Below, piece by piece: positions 23,860 through 36,874 of a stretch of 64,000 nucleotides of DNA. This DNA is from Adineta steineri. Its lineage: Eukaryota; Rotifera; Eurotatoria; Adinetida; Adinetidae. The notes beneath the pieces were generated by a model. The model ran no database searches, was not told the DNA's origin, and was given only the letters and a program-made list of their open reading frames with translations. The DNA is taken from contig CAJNOI010000015.1 of the NCBI GenBank assembly GCA_905250115.1, forward strand, positions 747,283-811,282, written 5' to 3'. The position numbers and the translations under genes were made by a program. Each line of letters begins with the position of its first letter. Position 1 is the stretch's first letter.

Positions 23860-24883
23860 ACATTTATTTTTCTTCCATCTATATTTTGCTCTTTTTTTTG
23901 TTTCTATTAATAAATAAGACAGTGATAGAGCTTTTGTAAAAGCTAAGCAATTAAGTATTTTATAATTTTTCATTTCTAATACATTGATGTCAATTTATTA
24001 TTAATAAATATTCTCGGATTTGATAAAAACAATTTTTTTTTATTCTTAATATAAACTCTATACATATCATTGGTTCTTGACATTCTTATATGATAACGCA
24101 GCTAATATGAATACTTGTATCACAACAATTCTTCCGTTTCACGATCATTTTCTTCTCTAAGGCATACTTAGAGAACAACATTGATTAATTTACTTATGAA
24201 AAAAAAAGTTTTCGATTCAATGTTATTAACAATCATTATTCTTTAAACCAATAACTTTTCACTAGGAAAAAAAGCAAAGCATTCATATGTTTTAGTTCTT
24301 TATATAATATAATAGTCATTAGTACAATTTCTATAAATAAAATCGAAGAAGATAACACATTTTTATGACACGTTCTGAGTATAAATCAAATGTATATTTG
24401 ATTGACACGAAGTTTAGTAAACAGAAAGTTCCGGAAAATCTTTTTTACGGATACAGGAAATTCCATTCATGCATTAATTTAAACCATATATTGTTGTGGG
24501 CTACTAATTAAGAAGCACTATAGATAGTATATAACATAAAGTTTAATCTATTTTTAATTATCGACCTGGATTATCATTCTAAATTATGGCTTAGAAATAA
24601 AAATAAAGACTAAACTTTCCTAAAAAAAACAAGATTTACATATCTATACTTACGCATGCAATGACAAATTCCTATTATTATAATCTGTAATTTTTTAGAT
24701 ATGTAAAAGATAACTTCGAACGACATGTTTTATACATATCTATCGTTTAACTAGAAACATGTATAGACATCTTGCAAGAAAATTTCAATATAAATAGTAA
24801 TTTTATTTTATTGTGTATGATCAATCACATACAAATACACACAAACAAGAGATTTGCTAACAATGAATACATAAGAAAACAAT
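23860..24883. other. Intergenic region between convergent genes
   Basis: AT-rich, with AATAAA-type signals near 23909 and 24003 suited to the upstream gene. No other feature recognised. Confidence 0.5.
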
Positions 24884-27301
24884 CTACATATGCCATGTAT
24901 TATTGATTAAATGAATAAAATCATCATCCTGATCAACAGCAATGCTAAGTGCTTCATATACATTAAGAAATTCTGAATATGATATACGTGGATAATCAAT
25001 AGCAAAACGAAATGTATCACAGAAACGTGTCCATAATTGTTCATCTGATAAACGATCTAAATTACAAAATACGAAATTTTTATCATATATTTAATAAATA
25101 TTTACTATGAATTGCATATGGATGACCATATAAATTTACAAATTTTTTTATTGTATCAATATTTGTATAACCTGTTTTAGATGGATCTACTTTTGAATAA
25201 GCCTAAAATATTAAATATATATAGATCTTTTTATATAAAATATAATATTCATTTTACTTTTATCACTTGAGCAAAACGTTTTTCATTAAGTTCACCAAAA
25301 AGTAGATTAAGAAATTCATTTGATTCGCCTTGTATTGACATATGAGACCAAATATAAGAAAAATGCTGTTAAAAAATAAAACAAGTAAATAATTAAATGT
25401 CTTTCGGGTTTTTTTCAATAAACTTACACCAGCACTCAAATGAATTTTATATTCATGTAATCCAGCTAATAAATCTTCTTTTTCACATATACAAATTGGA
25501 TCTTTATCTTCATGACGAGTTACATTAGCTCGTCTACGATAATATTCTGCTAAACTTGTATAAACAATTAATGTTCGTTGTTTTATTTGCGGTTTAGTTA
25601 ATTGATGAACATCAGCTAGATATCTTTGATAGTCAAGTTGTTCGGTACTATATGGATGTTTTATAGCATAAAGAATATCTCGACGTTTTTGATCTTGTAT
25701 GCCATCAAGTCTACGAAAAAGAAAAAGAAATTATTTACTCAAAAACGAAATCTTTGAAGATATACAATAAAGTTTGTTTTTCCTGTTCATTTATTGAAAT
25801 AATACTAATAGTTAATTTTGTTCGATGACGAACTGTTTCAGGTAGAGACATTATTGATCGTGTATCAAAATCAATACGAGCTCCCTAAGTATATTTTAAT
25901 ATAAGAATAAATTAAAATATATGTTTTTAAAATTATATACGTGATAGAAATCAAGTAAAGTATATGGTTGTCCTTGATTATAACCTGACAAATGAATATA
26001 TTGACCACGAGGAATTAATGGTAATGCATTTGATCTATTAAAAAAGTAATAACAATAAACATATATACATATATATAAATATATACCGTTTGCCTAATAT
26101 TCGATATTCATAAACTGCTAATGTTCTATCAAGCATAAAGTAAAAACCAAATAATTCTCTCAATGCATCTTTTCCATCTCTATAAATATGAAAGATAAAT
26201 GAAAATAAATGATAAATCTTTTTTTGTCGAACCTTGTTACAATTCGACATGAGAATCGAATACGTTTACTAAGTAAATTTTCAGTTAATGATGTACTTGT
26301 TTTAACTCTACAAAATTAAGAATTTAATGATAAAGATAATATTTATTTGAATAATTACCTTGTATCATGCATACGTCTATCAAGATTTCTTCTTGGTTGT
26401 TGTTGCATAATATATGGTTTATGACGATCATCTTCTTGCTCAATGTCACTTAATACATATCGTGATAGTTGATCAGATAAAACTTGTTCATTCATTAATT
26501 CTTGTTTTCTTTGTTCATTTTGTTCTTCAGCAGCTACTTTCTTTAAAGAATCTTGATGATTTCCACTTTCTAACCAAGCTAATTGAAATTCATCAATAGC
26601 AGAATTTACTGATGAATGTAAATTTGGTCGAGGAGTATAGTCAACTTTTCCATCTAATATCATTGCCGGACGAACTGAATCAGGTAAACGAGTTGATAAA
26701 GCTCGTTGAGTACGAGCCGACATTGGATGTGGTGGATAAACAACTTTAATATCCATTGCAGGTACACGACCAGGATTTAAATCATATTGAGTATTTTGCT
26801 GTAAAGAATAAAACAAATATAAATAAAAAATATGTATATAAAATTTGAATTAATACTAGTGCATTTCCATGTCGATTTGTATAAATAGCTTGTTGATGAT
26901 CAAAATTTCCGTAAGCTCGACTTTCTGGTCGATATGAACCTACACGAGCACTAACACCACCCTGTGCCGTTGATGGTCTAAAGAACAAATATAAAAGAAA
27001 GTATATTCTATTCAAGTTGTTCATATATATATTACCTTGCAGATCCATTATATTGCCTAGCAGAAGGTGGTGGTTGTCTGTCACTATCAGATACATCAGT
27101 AAGATCTAACGATGGAATACTATATTGAAAATAATCATAATAAAACAAAAGGTTAATTAGATAAAATTTGAAAGAAGTTGCTTACATTGGTGCAGTTTGA
27201 TCATTTGTAAAATGTGATTTTTTATTATAGTCAATTTTTTCTCCTGTAATTGGATTAATACTCGTTTGTTGACGACGAGCGGATGATGGACGATAAGACA
27301 T
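24884..27301 (-). CDS. Calcyphosin-2-like EF-hand protein
   Basis: Twelve exons on the minus strand: 27301-27186, 27119-27036, 26977-26857, 26798-26359, 26307-26233, 26179-26087, 26034-25941, 25884-25766, 25710-25428, 25365-25258, 25202-25106, 25056-24884; 600 residues. The N-terminal third is basic and disordered (MSYRPSSARRQQ), followed by a helical charged region. The middle block, with RFSCRIVTRDGKDALRELFG, MLDRTLAVYEYR and YTLLDFYHGARIDF, resembles the conserved central region of CAPS2. The C-terminal third has EF-hand-like helices; one loop reads DPSKTGYTNIDT, consistent with Ca2+ binding though position 12 lacks the usual Glu. CAPS2-type proteins are associated with cilia and Ca2+ signalling. 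Identity is from memory of the family. Confidence 0.65.
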
Positions 27302-28223
27302 ATTTCTTCTTTTTTAGATCTTTAAATCTAATGAATTTAAAATTAAATGTCTAATCTCCATTATGGACCTGAACGTCACGATGATACCTCTTCATTTATA
27401 AATGTATATTCTAGGAAATAGAACAGATGTCGTTCTTGGCAGGAAATATGTCTTTTATTTCAGCATAGTTAATAGTATGTATAACTACAAATGATAATTT
27501 AAACAATAACAGATACGAAAGACGGACAACAGATTTTACAAAAATAAAACAGATGTTTGTAGTTGCTTATATTACATTTATCATTTGACTTTTATTGAAA
27601 TAAAACATTTTCATATAATAAATTGGAGCTAATTATAAGTGATGAGTAAAATATTATACTTTCTTATGACGGAAAGTAGATAAGTCATCATATATTTAAA
27701 CTATTGTCTGAACAGAAGTTTTTACGCGTTACGATAGAATGATTTTCATTTGAATGATGCTAATTCTCAAAACGTCTTATAACTTATCTTCATCACTTTT
27801 TCCTATACAAAAAGTATTTGTCAAAATGGTACAAGTCACAAAAACTCTTCTAGATAGTCTAGGCTCATTTAATCTATCACAATATTGACTTTCAACAACT
27901 AATTAACGTTTCAATTTGAATTAAAATCATTTTTCTTTATTGTCTTGGATTTATTCTACATATGTTTATCGATAACTACTGCCATCTTTCTTATCTTCTG
28001 CGCGTTTCATTTTTTCGTCCAAATATTTTTTAAATATGGTATCCTACGGAATAAACAGTGCGATGCTTGCATTTATGTCATCCATTTGATCCTATGTTTT
28101 TTGTTTGACTACCTGGTTTTATTCTTATTTTTGTTTTTTGTAAAATAAATAACAACTTTTTTTCTTGATATTTATTAGTAATTATATTTTTTAGTTCTTT
28201 AATTTCCTTTATTACTACGAAAA
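27302..28223. other. Divergent intergenic region
   Basis: Separates two divergently transcribed genes, so it should contain both promoters. The T-rich block 28088-28205 includes acceptor-like TTTTTTAG (28186-28193) upstream of the LAMTOR1 ATG. No coding frame is supported. Confidence 0.5.
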
Positions 28224-30092
28224 ATGGGCAATATATGTCCGTGGTGTTGTAAAGATTCCGATGATTCACAAGCGAACAATAATTATGGTGACGGGGGAAC
28301 AGCAAGAAATTCACAACGTTCATTAGCTTCTTCAGAAGTCAATGATCGAACACCGTATGTTATTTAGAACAAAAATTAAATCTAACTATTTTCCTTAATT
28401 ATTATTTCTTTCATAGATTATTAGGCCAGTCAGGCAGTCATAATTCGTATAATCTTCCGGTGTCATCAGTTCCTTTTAATAATACACCAATAAATACTGA
28501 ACCATTATCATTTTTAACAACTGTGGATCCACTACCACCACCACCAATATTAAACGATAACCATACAGACTCAAGAACAGGTAGAATATGACTGTTTTCC
28601 TATTGAAATAGACAATATAATAAGTTATAGATATGTAAAAATCAAATATTTCTTTATTATTTATTAGCTAAGATATTTTAGTTGAAAAATAGAATGTCTC
28701 CATTTTTTATTTGATTGTCCCACGCATATTAGCAATTTTGACTTTTGACCTAGGTCAAAATACAATAGTTGAAGCAGATAGTTTTGATCAATAAAGGAAC
28801 ATTTTCTCGATATTCAAACATACTTGATACTTAAAATAACTTATTTTTCAAAATAAAAATAGTTCGGAATAGACAGATCTTTAATTTTATGCATATCAAA
28901 CAAAACATACAACCGCAAAAATTCTTTCATATATGATCTATGTAAAGCAATCTTGTTTCAATTTACGCTTATCAGCGTTCTATTTCGTACATACATAAAA
29001 TATTTTCACGACTAATTCAATACTAACTGTAATGAATTTATGCTAGAATGTAAACGATTGATTATAAATCTCATTAATAAAATTTAATATACAGACTAAA
29101 CTATACAGTAACATTTCTCATATGAATATGATATGTATTTAATGGTAAACAATAGATCTTATAGCATCTCCGAAACTATTTGTAATACAAAGAATAATCA
29201 CCTGTTAAAATAGTTATTTTTTCTCAAAGGTAATCGAACTATTCTAGAAGGTTAGGATAATATATACGAGAACTCAACATACCCTTGGAGAAAGATTAAT
29301 AGTTGTATTTGTAATATATACTTTATTTTCATGTAATATTGATTTTATATAACACAGATATTTTATTATAGTGGGGCGGTTTATTGACAAACAATTTATA
29401 TTGTCTAAAAATTTTTACGATACGAGATTTTTCTTTCTACTTAAACAGATTTCTTAGTCGAAAAGATCTATGAATATATTGCAGAGTAGATTGACTCAGA
29501 ATTGTTAGGTCAATTGTCGCTATCTTTATTATTATTATTGAGATAAAAGGATCGAATGTTACATTTCAATCCTTGATGAATTTCAACATAATACTCATTC
29601 TTATGTATCTAGAGTTTTATTAGTAAAGTAATAGTATAAGTCAGTCTTATCTAAATCGAGAATATACTGTTTTTATATACAAACTAACATTATACAGTCG
29701 GAGTAAAATATATAACTTTTTTATTTTCAGCTAAAATACCATCAAATGAAACAGCTGAATCTTCAATGGCTACCATTGTTGAACGTATGTTACCTGATTT
29801 AATTGATGTTGGTGGTTGGGGTGCAACTACACATCAGTCAAATACAAATAATCAACAATTAAATGCACAAAATGACCATTTGAAGCAATTATTAAGTAAA
29901 TCCTTACAATCAACTCGAACAACGATATTACCTGATGCTGGTGCATCAAATTTATCATCTTTACTTTCAAATCGACCGATATCAGCTGATATATGCCATT
30001 TTGTAGCACATACAGCTAGCGAATTATCCCGTTTATTAATCGATGAAATAAAGATTGTTCATAAAGAAGACCTTGTAGTTACATTCGAATAG
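28224..30092 (+). CDS. LAMTOR1 (p18) Ragulator subunit
   Basis: Three exons, 28224-28354, 28417-28580, 29731-30092; 218 residues. It starts MGNICPWCC, giving an N-terminal Gly for myristoylation and nearby Cys for palmitoylation, as in p18, which anchors Ragulator to the lysosome surface. LLGQSG near residue 45 is followed by a disordered linker. The C-terminal helices end with ASELSRLLIDEIKIVHKED and LVVTFE, matching the conserved C-terminus of LAMTOR1. In the known complex it wraps LAMTOR2-5 and docks Rag GTPases for mTORC1 activation. It is longer than the human protein (161) because of the linker. Its second intron (28581-29730, 1,150 bases) is about twenty times the local norm. Confidence 0.82.
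28743..28760. promoter_or_regulatory. Perfect 18-bp palindrome with everted AGGTCA half-sites
   Basis: TTTTGACCTAGGTCAAAA is a perfect palindrome inside the long second intron of the LAMTOR1 gene. Its core TGACCT/AGGTCA is two nuclear-receptor half-sites placed everted with no spacer. It could be a binding site, but chance cannot be excluded in a 64-kb window. Confidence 0.3.
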
Positions 30093-30382
30093 AATTTAAA
30101 AAAAGCCTAAATAAAACAAAGCATGCTTTTATGTGTATGGTTTCTCTCGTTTTTTTATTATTATTATTATTATGTTGTTATGCGCGAAAGGAAAAGAAAC
30201 AAGTGTTTTTGTCACTATTTTTGAATGTTGATTTTTTTTGTCTTTTTTTCTTTCATTCATTTGATTTATTTGATAGAGCTAAAACAAAGCAGAAAAAAAA
30301 CAAAACACATGTGTATTTGTGTATTGTAATTAGTCATTTTTTTAGATATAATTTGATCAAAGAAAAAAAAAGAAAAGAAAAC
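30093..30382. other. Short intergenic region
   Basis: T-rich and A-rich tracts between the LAMTOR1 stop and the next start codon. No gene seen. Confidence 0.4.
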
Positions 30383-32109
30383 ATGGTAATTAGTAGTAAA
30401 AAATAATTGTTAAAATAAATTTATTTTTTAAGTCTACGTCTAATGTCGAAAAAGATGATAGTACTCATACAAGTGATAGAAGTACTGTTACAACAGATGA
30501 TGAATTTTTCGATGAACTTATGGATGTTCCACCGGAATTTGAAGATTGTTTAAGTAAGATGAAAAAAATGAATTTTAATATATGAATTCTAGATTTTTTT
30601 AGTTCCTGATAAATGTCAAAATGAAATAACAGCTCTTGAACATTTAATAAAATGTCTCAATCGTCGTTTCAATGCATACCCAGTGGTTTGTATGGGTACA
30701 TTAGAAAATGCTGTCAAAGAAGCATTTGGTTCAACTGATATTAATAAAGTAAATTAGTATTGAATTCTATTATGTAAGTTTTAATCGATATTTTCCGTTT
30801 TATTAATAGCGCTGTCCACTTTTAATCTATGTTAATAATGATAAAAGTATTTATACAAATTTATTTTGTAAACAACTTTTATGTAATGATAAGATTATTG
30901 AATATTTAATGAGTAATTATGTACTTTGGGCATGGGATGTAACATATGAATCAAATGGACAAAAGTAAATGAAGATAATTTTTGAAAATAATTCATAGTA
31001 TTAGATAAAGTACTGACATAAGACGATATTTCAAACATTTGTCTTTTACTAATATAAAGAGAATATTCCAAGAATTTTTTAGATTCTCTTTCTCAAGATA
31101 TAATCATCTGTATGCAATTTTTTCGTTCTGTTATATTTGTATTTTTTTTCCTTCGTCATTGATGACATACATACCGGTGAATATTCAGGTGTATTCTTTA
31201 TTTTCTGTATTACGTTGTTTGCTATATAAGGAAAAAGAAATTTTTTTTACCAACGTATATTTTATTTCAAAGAAATTTCAATGAAGGTATGTTTAGTCAT
31301 AGCTGATAAAGTCAAGAGATGATATTATTCAGTAGAGAACTCTTTTATAAAGCAGAAAATGTCATAGAATTCATTCATATCATCAAAAATGAAGTTTTTA
31401 TAATTAAATTGATTTGAAAAAAGGTATTCAATTGAACTAGGACTATTTTTCTTTATAAGGTTAAACGAGATGTGCAAAACTATTTTTGCACCATGGACTG
31501 CGGATAAACGATTTGATACAAATGCACTTGATAAATACCCATTGTTACTGGCTATTAATCGTGATACTGATGGTAATTATGTGTTCAATCGTCTTATCGA
31601 AGGTTCAGATAAGAAACTCAGTACAACAGAATTCCTTGATTGTTTAACAGAATTCAAAGATAAATTCATTTCAACCGAACAACAATTAGAAAAAGCGAAA
31701 GTAATAATAATCGTTTTTTTGTAATAATATAATCCAAGAAAAACTTTGAATTTTTTATTCATAGGAAGATGCAAAACAACGAAGATTGTTTGATCTATTA
31801 TGTTCTCGTGATATTCATCGTCAAGCAAAACATAGTAAAGGTCGTGATTTCTTACGTTCAATGTCAATGTTACCTCATATGGGTCATGATAATATTTCAA
31901 GTAGACGTGCTGCTCAATTTACTCGTTTATTAAGTGGTGATGTAAATATGCATCAAAATCCTGATGAATTTTTTTCCGGTAATTTTCCAAGTAGAGAAGA
32001 TATAATAAATGCATTCGAACAATTTCAAATGGTTGCCGAAGATGCCGATGATGAAGAAGATGATGATCGAACACCAACTGTTGAACGTCCATCAATGAAA
32101 TTTCCATAA
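30383..32109 (+). CDS. UAS-domain protein, truncated FAF1 paralogue
   Basis: Proposed exons 30383-30385 (ATG only), 30433-30553, 30603-30748, 30810-30964, 31460-31700, 31765-32109; 336 residues. The sequence runs from IPDKCQNEITALEHLIK through LIYVNNDKSIYTNLFCKQLL, YLMSNYVLWAWDVT, to LLLAINRDTDGN and NRLIEGSD, a thioredoxin-like UAS domain aligning along its length with the one in the next gene. UBA, ubiquitin-like and UBX domains are missing; the C-terminus instead has an unfamiliar region ending in an acidic tail. Two exons are exactly the same length as their counterparts in FAF1 (146 and 155 bases). UAS domains of FAF1/UBXD8 bind long-chain unsaturated fatty acids; lacking UBX, it probably cannot recruit p97. 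The start is inferred; an internal ATG at about 30520 is the alternative. Confidence 0.75.
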
Positions 32110-32326
32110 TAATATATTTTTATTTCTTTCGAAATGACGATATCATATTATATATATACATAATTACATGTCGTTTATTTTTTTTCACAATATTTTTCTA
32201 ATCTTTGTATGAAATAAGCTCATTCCGCTTGAAATTTTTTACTAATAATTAATTTAGTTAGTATATTACAATATAGCTTTAACTATTTAGATTATTTAAT
32301 TAATTATTTTCTTGCAAATTTGAACA

Positions 32327-35300
32327 ATGAGTAGTGAATCACGTGAACAAATCCTGGCTGATTTTCAAGTAAATTTTTCTAAATAAAAAAACTGATTGTT
32401 TTTTATTTCATTTGAAAATCTTATTTCTTTTTAGGACTGCACAGGTTTGGAAAATATGGAAGAATGTATCAGTTTTCTTGAACAATATCAATGGAATTTA
32501 CTTGTAAATATATATATATATATGGAATAAACTTAAGTTGATTTTTATTAATTATAGAATGCTGTACAAGCAGTACATGATCGAATTGGAAGTAGAAATG
32601 ATACAAATAATAAATCAACTGTACCTAATCGTTCAACAACCACAACAACAACATCATCATCACATCGTTCAATAGTTTCACAACCATCATCAATAGTGAA
32701 AAAACCTATTCAAACAAACAGCAATTCTAAACATCGTTCAGATTCTGACGAACATGATGATTCAGATGAACCACGTATTACTAAAATTTTACCAGGGGTT
32801 TCGAAAACAACTAAAGGAGCAAGTGGAATAACAACTCGTGCGCGAGGTTTGATATTATTCTAGAAGAAGTTCATAGTTAAAATACTGATAAAGTTTAATA
32901 TATACATTATTTATAAGAAATCACACTATCAGTCGAGCAAAGCTTACATAGAAGAATCTCTAAGAAGTTTCTATCTCTGTTCACTATACTATTGTACGAA
33001 GCTTAAAAATTTTATGAACTAATCATAATTTCATTTTCTAGTGCGCGATCTTAATTTCACTATTGAATACAAGGATCATGAAGAACATATCACAATGTGT
33101 GACAATGAAAATATTCGTATATATTTTTTATAATCATTTTTTTCATTGAAATTACTTATGTATATATGTTTAGATAAACTACGATTAAAAATTGATGAAA
33201 AATTACACGTTCCACCCAGTCAACAAAAGTTTTCCAACTGGGCTATAAAACATACAGATCAAGTAAGAATTGTTTAATAACCCTTTAACTAAGATTTTCA
33301 CATTAACTATGAAAACAAGAATATTTAGAATATCTTGTTTCAAAATAAATATATAATATTCATTAAATATTTTAGACAATCTTAAAAGATCTCCGTTTAC
33401 CTCAAGATAATACTATACATCTGATATCCACAGCATCATCAATAACAAATGGCGCTACACGATCTTCATCATCATCAACAACAGCTGCAACTACTACTAA
33501 GTATGTTAAAATATTTTCATTGAAAAAATAATCCTACTTTCTTTTAAATTTAGTCGATCTCATTATCATCCAGTATCACCATCAAAAATTTCACCAACTA
33601 AAACTAGTGATTTTCCAGTAACAGTATCATATGAAGACAAGTCAGGCAAAAAACATTTATATGAACTTGTTTTAAAAAAAACTTCAACAGTTGCCGATGT
33701 TTGTTATTCATTTACTTTTTTTTATTGATATAATTTTCAATATTAATTCTATTTAGATGAAAAAAGAAATTGAACATGTAGCTCATATACCAGTTAGACA
33801 GCAAAGTTGGAATGGTTTATGTGGTGCCAGAGATCCAGTAATATATTCATAATATAAAAATAGCAATTGAATTTATTTCTATTACTTTGTTTTTAGGAAG
33901 AACTACATCATACATCTATTAAACCTAAATCACAACTTGTTGTACGTAAAATAGAATCATCATCATCATCATCATCAAAACAACTAACACCAACAGTCAG
34001 ACGTGAAACAAAAGTAAATATTTTTATTTTGTTTTATTTTTTTCTTCTAAAATTGATTATTTATTTATAATAGCAACCAGTAGCGAACAGATATGGAAGT
34101 GAAGATGAACCCATGGATATTGATCCTGAAATTGATTTAGAACACTATGATGATGATACTAATACTGTACCTCCATTTTTATCTAGTACTACGACACCTA
34201 CTAGTATTTCATCAAATCGAGAATTATTAAGTAAGTTGATGGTAGAATTCAAGTACTAATAATTTAAAATTATTATAATCAGATAAAGCTCAATAAAATC
34301 TACAGGAATTATAGATTTGGGATATTAAAGAAAAGTGAAAGTTTAGAAAAATGAATATTTTTGTTATAATTTGAGCAAGCTGATATGTCTACTAGTCATA
34401 ATGGCGAGGTCACATATGACATTGATATGCACGAGATTGTTCATTAGATTTTAATAGTGCAGTTAATTCACCTTTATAAACAAAGAAAAAGATTATGTAT
34501 GATTACAAACAAACGAAGAAACTGATATAAAAGTCATTTCTTGTTCCCTTCTTTTCATTTATGATATCTAATTAAACCAATAAAGAGGAATAAATAATAT
34601 TATATTTGTTTTTAGTTCCTGATCGTTGTACAGACGACGTAAAAGGTCTCGAACATTTTACTCGTGTATTTCATGCACGTTATGGATCAACAGGTCCAAT
34701 ACTTTATATTGGTTCATTAGATCAAGCTATTCAAGATTCAGTTTGTGCATCTCGCGAAGAAGTAAATTTATCTATATAATTTATTTTCGAAGTTTCTAAT
34801 TATTGTTTCTTATTTATAGAGACGTCCATTAGCTATTTATCTTCATAATGATCGATCGGTTTGTGCTAATGTCTTTTGTGCTCAAGTATTAGCTGGTGAA
34901 ACAACTATTGAATATTTAGCAAATAATTATGTTGTATGGGCTTGGGATGTCACATCCGATGCTAATCGAACCAGGTATAGAAAATAAAATTAAAAAAAAC
35001 AATTTCTTTTTATTTGGTCTTATTTTAGATTATTAGAAGTATTTAAACGATGTTTAGGACAATCATATGCTCAACGAATATATGGAATGGAAAAAGATTC
35101 ATTTCCACTTTTACTTATTGTTATACGTTCTCGTGGATCATTAGAGTTAATAAATCTTATTGAAGGTAAAAGTACACCAAGTGAAGTTTTACTTCAACTT
35201 ATACAATCACATGATACATTTGAACAACAACGACAACGTGATGCTGATGATGAAATAATGCGTGAAAAACGTGAAAATCTTAAAAAAGAACAGGAAGATG

Positions 35301-35871
35301 AATATCATCAATCATTACGAGCTGATTTAGCTAAAGAACAAGCACGATTAGATGATGAACGAAGACAAAAAGAAGAACACAATGCTAGTGAAAAATTAAA
35401 ACAAGAACGACTAGTAAAATTTTTTAACTAAAAAAAAAACTTTCATTTTCTTTTATTATTTAAGCGAGAACAACAAGTATGTAAAGCTCGTCTACCTGAA
35501 GAACCAAGTGAAACAGAAAAAAATACTACTCGATTAAAAATTCGTTTACCAGATGATGAAGGTATATTAATGCGACGTTTTCGTATCAATGATACACTTC
35601 AAGTATGATTTACATTTTATTTTAACAAAAAAAGAATTTCAATTTTTGAATATTTAGATTCTTTTTGATTATTTAACAAGTCAAGGTCGAATGTCTGGTG
35701 AATATAAATTGTTATCAACTTATCCTAAACGCGACGTATGTTTTTATATTTGATTTATTTGATATAGTATATTTTTTGTCTTTTTTTCAGTTAACAACAC
35801 TTAATCGATCAGACACATTTGAACAGTTAAAATTATATCCACAAGAACAACTTATACTTGAAAATTTGTAG
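32327..35871 (+). CDS. FAS-associated factor 1 homologue
   Basis: Sixteen exons: 32327-32368, 32435-32503, 32558-32846, 33042-33116, 33174-33262, 33376-33500, 33554-33698, 33757-33837, 33897-34013, 34074-34230, 34616-34761, 34820-34974, 35029-35413, 35465-35602, 35658-35735, 35791-35871; 723 residues. Domains in order: UBA-like (1-40; ILADFQDCTGLENMEECISF), Ser/Thr-rich linker, two ubiquitin-like folds (about 133-235 and 255-320), UAS (about 395-570, WAWDVTSDANR), a charged helical stretch (about 575-635) and a C-terminal UBX (about 640-723). FAF1 links ubiquitinated clients to p97/VCP and modulates NF-kB and apoptosis signalling in mammals. Length and order match human FAF1 (650 residues). 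The UBX loop tip has RMSGEYK where many UBX domains have FPR, so p97 contact may differ. Confidence 0.93.
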
Positions 35872-36874
35872 TATTTTCATCGTAAATTAATGAACATATA
35901 GGTGTATTTATACAAGATTTCTCTCATATTCGGAATTTAAAAACTGAAATGATCTTATATCCGTTCATATGTGTATTATATTACTGTTTAAAATCAAGCT
36001 TTTCTTTTCCAACACTACTGATTCTTCTCACTAAATATTCTCTCTTTGAAATGATGACATTTGTTCTATATGCATATCACTAAAAAATTTCCTTCTGTTT
36101 TTTTTCTTTATCAAAAAAAAAGGTCATGATTTTACATTCATAGACTATTTGATTCTATCATACTTCAATAAATATTTCAACTGTAATGATAAATATTAAT
36201 GAATCTTAATTTATGAACATATTTCTTCTGTATTAATATTTTGATTTTAAATACAACTCTGTGAGAGGGTGTGGATTGAGAAAAGATTTCTGTTCAAAAT
36301 ATGATGAAAGTCTGTATACGTACACTCATTTATACTGATGCATTTTATTTTGTCAATTATAAACTCTTATTCCTTTATTTAGTAAGAGAATAACTGTCTA
36401 TTTCGAGTTTGTATATAAATGAAAATTTTAAAAATAAATCCGATTATGAAATTTATTCTGGATGAAAACATAAGTTTCGTTACTCATACTTTGAAATCAA
36501 ATCAATCTATAAATATGTTTGTGCATATAAATTATAACTATAAGAAAGACTGACAAAAAATCTATATTTAACAATTCCTGTTTTTACAGGAGAATCCATA
36601 TGTGAATTAGAAATGCATATAATCAAAGTGGAATGTGTGTCTACTATATAGTGAAGTTTTAGTTCTCGTTTTTTCATTTGTATTTGAATTCAAATTAGAG
36701 AGCTAATGTTTTATTAAGTATGTAGATTTATTTTTCACGAAAACAAACGATTAGACAAAAAAATATGAATTATAAGAATATATATATATATGTATTAGTA
36801 TTAAAATTTGAAAAAAATAATGATGAAATGTCAAATAATGTTCACATATATCCATTTGAATAAAATGAAGAAGA
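35872..36874. other. Intergenic region between convergent genes
   Basis: 3' UTRs of FAF1 (+) and the ependymin-like gene (-). AT microsatellite near 36779-36793. Nothing else recognised. Confidence 0.5.

Noticed and set aside
28581..29730. Possible nested gene in the long LAMTOR1 intron
   Set aside because: No open frame or RNA structure with support; only the palindrome stands out.
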